Positions 7,118 to 9,006 of a stretch of DNA of 9,006 bases are shown piece after piece. The translations under genes were made by a program, and so were the position numbers. Origin of the DNA: Clostridia bacterium (GTDB lineage Bacteria; Bacillota; Clostridia; Oscillospirales; CAG-272); the NCBI GenBank assembly GCA_017461825.1, contig JAFTXB010000260.1, positions 1 to 9,006 on the forward strand, in the 5' to 3' direction. The number at the start of each line of letters is the position of its first letter. The stretch's first letter is position 1. A model generated the notes under the pieces. The model was not told the DNA's origin and ran no database searches. It was given only the letters and a program-made list of their open reading frames with translations.

Positions 7118-7335
7118 TTTTTCCTGCTTAGCCCGTGATAATCGGTGATGTTGGACCCACAATTGATTAAAGGAGTCTGACTCCGACGGTGGTTTGCAGA
7201 CCTCCCGCATACGGCATCGATTGACTTGTCTCGACCGTATGACGGACGTTGGGAGCAGTAAAGCCGCGGCGAGGACACCGCCCTGGACTACAGGGTTCTA
7301 AATTTCCCGATTACACGGCTCGGCGGGGTTTTTCA
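7118..7335 (+). ncRNA. ssrS: 6S RNA (ssrS) candidate
   Basis: This stretch has no gene, but folds into one long interrupted rod. CCTGC (7123-7127) pairs with GCGGG (7323-7327). CGTG plus AATCGG (7133-7145) pairs with CCGATTACACG (7307-7317), with one bulge. The outer end of the apical rod is CTCCC (7202-7206) with GGGAG (7251-7255), and CATACGG (7208-7214) pairs with CCGTATG (7235-7241). The large central bubble carries a small hairpin on each side: GGAGT-CTG-ACTCC (7172-7184) and CCCTG-GACTA-CAGGG (7281-7295). This closing stem, open bubble and apical stem layout, and the length near 200 bases, is that of 6S RNA, which binds sigma-A RNA polymerase by imitating an open promoter. Words such as GATGTTGGACCCAC resemble clostridial 6S from memory. 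A T-run (7329-7333) follows. I see no clear own promoter. tmRNA and RNase P signatures are absent. Confidence 0.72.
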
Positions 7336-7338
7336 AGC

Positions 7339-7370
7339 AAAAAAGGCTGTCTGCGGGACAGCCTTTTTTT
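7339..7370 (+). terminator. Strong intrinsic terminator
   Basis: GGCTGTC (7345-7351), loop TGCGG and GACAGCC (7357-7363) are followed by seven T and preceded by six A. The A/T arms extend the stem and make it able to work in both directions. It ends the 6S-like RNA and any DUF1292 read-through, so the SPFH gene must start its own transcript. Confidence 0.9.
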
Positions 7371-7427
7371 GACAAAAAGGGCTATTAGGAGAAAGAAGAG
7401 CTTAAAACATAAAAAGGAGATATAAAA

Positions 7428-8711
7428 ATGGGAATTATCAAAGCGTTTTTCGGTGCTGTGGGCGGCACGCTTGCAGACCAATGGCAGGAGGTTATTGAAG
7501 CCGACAGCATGAGCGACACCACGGTGTTTGCCAAGGGTGTCAAGGTGCGCCCGAATGACAAGCGGAACAGCAACAAAAAGGGCACCGAGGACATCGTTTC
7601 CAACGGCTCGATCATTCATGTTTACCCCAATCAGTTTATGATTTTGGTTGACGGCGGCAAGATCGTGGACTACACTGCCGAGGAGGGATACTACAAGGTG
7701 GACAATTCCACCGCGCCCTCGCTCTTTAACGGCCAGTTTGGCGATATGCTCAAGGAGGGCTTTGGACGTGTGCGCTACGGCGGCGTGCCCTCGCAAAAGC
7801 AAAAGGTGTATTTCATCAACCTGCAGGAGATCAAGGGCATCAAGTTCGGCACCCCCACGCCTGTCAACTATTTCGACAACTTCTACAACAGCGAGCTGTT
7901 TTTGCGCGCACACGGTACTTATTCGATCAAGGTGACCGACCCGATCAAGTTCTATGCCGAAGCGATCCCGCGCAGCTCGGAGCGCGTTGACATCAAGGAC
8001 ATCAACGAGCAGTATCTCTCGGAATTCCTCGAAGCTCTGCAAGCGGCGATCAACCAGATGTCGGTTGACAACATCCGCATCTCGCAGGTGGTCTCCAAAA
8101 CGCGTGAGCTCTCGCGCTATATGGCAAACGAGCTCGACGAGGACTGGAAGAACCTGCGCGGTTTTGAGGTGGTGTCGGTCGGTATTGCAAGTGTCAGCTA
8201 CGACGAAGAATCCAAGAAGCTGATCAACATGCGCAATCAAGGTGCCATGCTGGGCGATGCCGCCGTGCGCGAGGGCTACGTGCAGGGTGCGATCGCGCGC
8301 GGTATGGAAAACGCGGGCAGCAACTCGGCAGGCGCGGCACAAGCCTTTATGGGCATGGGAATGGGCATGGGAGCGGCAGGCAACTTTATGGCGTCCGCCT
8401 CTGCCACCAACGCCGCGCAAATGCAGCAGCAAGCGGCACAAAAGGAAGCACAGCAAGCTGCCGCTGCCAACACCTGGACCTGCGCCTGCGGTGCCAAAAA
8501 CACGGGCAAATTCTGCTCGGAGTGCGGCTCCAAAAAGCCCGAAGCCGCATCAGGCTGGACCTGCTCCTGCGGCAAAGTGAACACGGGTAAATTCTGCTCC
8601 GAATGCGGCTCTCCACGTCCCGCTGACGAGCACTGGTTCTGCACCGAGTGCGGTCACAAAAACGCCGCCGCCTCCAAATTCTGCTCCGAATGCGGTAACA
8701 AGCGAGGTTGA
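7428..8711 (+). CDS. SPFH-domain protein with three C-terminal zinc ribbons (YdjI-like)
   Basis: Protein of 427 residues. An SPFH/Band-7-like region spans about 20-290, with KFGTPTPVNYFDNFY (139-153) and SIKVTDPIKFY (166-176) typical of the YdjI/virion-core-like branch. This is followed by a low-complexity linker rich in Met, Gly, Ala and Gln (about 300-348) with the repeat MGMGMGMG. Three zinc ribbons close the protein: Cys352/354/363/366, Cys379/381/390/393 and Cys405/408/419/422. The first two are a 27-residue tandem duplication. There is no signal peptide or clear membrane helix; the N-terminal MGIIKAFFGAVGG could lie on the membrane as an amphipathic segment. In B. subtilis the related YdjI works with YdjG/H and PspA in membrane-stress response; no partners are seen here. 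ATG 7428 is set by AGGAGA (7415-7420), 7 bases upstream. TTGACA at 7369-7374 has no good -10 box. The minus-strand frame of 381 residues opposite it is a shadow. Confidence 0.87.
   Translation: MGIIKAFFGAVGGTLADQWQEVIEADSMSDTTVFAKGVKVRPNDKRNSNKKGTEDIVSNGSIIHVYPNQFMILVDGGKIVDYTAEEGYYKVDNSTAPSLFNGQFGDMLKEGFGRVRYGGVPSQKQKVYFINLQEIKGIKFGTPTPVNYFDNFYNSELFLRAHGTYSIKVTDPIKFYAEAIPRSSERVDIKDINEQYLSEFLEALQAAINQMSVDNIRISQVVSKTRELSRYMANELDEDWKNLRGFEVVSVGIASVSYDEESKKLINMRNQGAMLGDAAVREGYVQGAIARGMENAGSNSAGAAQAFMGMGMGMGAAGNFMASASATNAAQMQQQAAQKEAQQAAAANTWTCACGAKNTGKFCSECGSKKPEAASGWTCSCGKVNTGKFCSECGSPRPADEHWFCTECGHKNAAASKFCSECGNKRG
8475..8636 (+). repeat. Tandem 81-bp zinc-ribbon duplication inside the SPFH gene
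   Basis: Two in-frame units of 27 codons start at TGG codons 8475 and 8556. Each encodes W-T-C-x-C-G, then K-x-N-T-G-K-F-C-S-E-C-G-S. They are still similar at the DNA level. A third, more diverged ribbon follows and has a C-x2-C first knuckle and a three-residue insert. Confidence 0.8.
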
Positions 8712-8854
8712 TTTTTTGTCAGACCCTTTTGAAAAAGGGTACGACACCCCCCAAACTTTTTAAGTCAAGGGGTTGTGTAGAGCGTAGCCCTGTTCCGAAG
8801 TTTAGGGCAAAATTGGCATAGTTAGTGCGCTGACTGAACAATAGCTCCCGCTGA
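8712..8854 (+). repeat. Post-stop-codon repeat element, copy B
   Basis: This element begins at the first base after the TGA of the SPFH gene and matches copy A (204-360, minus). It has TTTTTTGTCAG (8712-8722), a hairpin ACCCTTT (8723-8729), loop TGAA, AAAGGGT (8734-8740), then CGACACC (8742-8748). A 43-base variable middle follows. The final 63 bases (8792-8854) match copy A without gaps: by hand count 18 of 29, then 26 of 34 bases, including AATAGCTCCCGC. The hairpin has no T-tract after it. Function unknown. Confidence 0.75.
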
Positions 8855-8952
8855 TTTTTAGCCTTCGCCGCGCTCAGGCGGGTCACCGAGACCCTGAAAA
8901 ATCACCGACGTTAGTTTTGCCCTCAAGGAGTGAGCCTTGGCATGAATATGCC
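8801..8952 (+). other. Nested inverted repeats downstream of the SPFH gene
   Basis: No gene is seen here. GGGCAAAA (8805-8812) is complementary to TTTTGCCC (8915-8922). Within this, TGATTTTT (8852-8859) pairs with AAAAATCA (8897-8904), enclosing CGCC/GGCG (8866-8880) and GGGTC-ACCGA-GACCC (8880-8894). Two more hairpins follow at once: CAAGG/CCTTG (8924-8939) and GGCAT-GAAT-ATGCC (8939-8952). The whole looks like a structured RNA or a non-autonomous mobile element. From 8953 to 9006 I see only A/T-rich sequence. Confidence 0.5.
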
Positions 8953-9006
8953 ATTTATACGGCTACGCATAAATAAAAACCTACACTCTTTACCTATCTG
9001 TTAAAA

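Noticed and set aside
7114..7122. T6 directly after the DUF1292 stop as a third copy of the post-stop element
   Set aside because: After the T-run the sequence is CCTGC and not GTCAG, and no matching hairpin or downstream blocks are present.
7311..8456. Minus-strand open frame of 381 codons opposite the SPFH gene
   Set aside because: Same reasoning: it overlaps the 6S-like RNA end, the terminator and the SPFH coding region, and has no family features.
8723..8740. Possible intrinsic terminator of the SPFH gene
   Set aside because: The hairpin is good, but it is followed by ACGACACC and not by a T-run; the T-run stands before the hairpin. Listed as part of the repeat element instead.
8771..8800. 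tRNA-like words (GGGGTTGTGTAGAGCG, GTTCCGAAG)
   Set aside because: No cloverleaf, no acceptor stem and no proper T-loop GTTCRANNC; the region matches copy A of the repeat.

Overview
The window looks like chromosomal DNA from an anaerobic, probably gut-associated Clostridia (Oscillospiraceae/Christensenellales-like) Firmicute. This rests on the AGGAGG-type ribosome sites, TTGACA/TATAAT sigma-A promoters, GTG starts, a DUF1292 protein, a YhaN-type ATPase next to an Mre11-type nuclease, and REP-like GTAGGGG palindromes of a kind I associate with such genomes. No taxon below class is supported. I see no phage, transposase, CRISPR array or tRNA.

Layout. Positions 1-360 are non-coding and repeat-rich. 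Two minus-strand genes follow, read from about 4022 down to 361: an SbcD/Mre11-like metallophosphoesterase, then a large SbcC/YhaN-like ATPase whose GTG start overlaps the nuclease stop (GTGA). Positions 4023-4275 hold two back-to-back sigma-A promoters, both with extended -10 elements. On the plus strand come a nickel-pincer lactate racemase family protein (LarA), a HemW-type radical SAM heme chaperone 35 bases later, a small acidic DUF1292 protein with its own promoter, a structured RNA that I read as 6S RNA, a strong intrinsic terminator, and an SPFH-domain protein ending in three zinc ribbons. Positions 8712-9006 are again non-coding and full of inverted repeats.

How the genes relate. The nuclease and ATPase form an Mre11-Rad50-like pair, with two membrane segments inserted in the middle of the ATPase coiled-coil region. 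LarA carries every active-site residue I can recall for the enzyme, but the larB/C/E genes that make its cofactor are not here. HemW, DUF1292, 6S RNA and the SPFH protein are housekeeping or stress genes with no obvious shared pathway.

The most unusual structure is not a gene. Directly after the stop codon of the ATPase (minus strand) and of the SPFH gene (plus strand), the same degenerate element of about 140-160 bases begins at the very next base. It starts with TTTTTTGTCAG, forms a hairpin with a constant TGAA loop and compensating stem changes, and ends with a conserved AATAGCTCCCGC block. The two copies point outward and lie at the two ends of the window.
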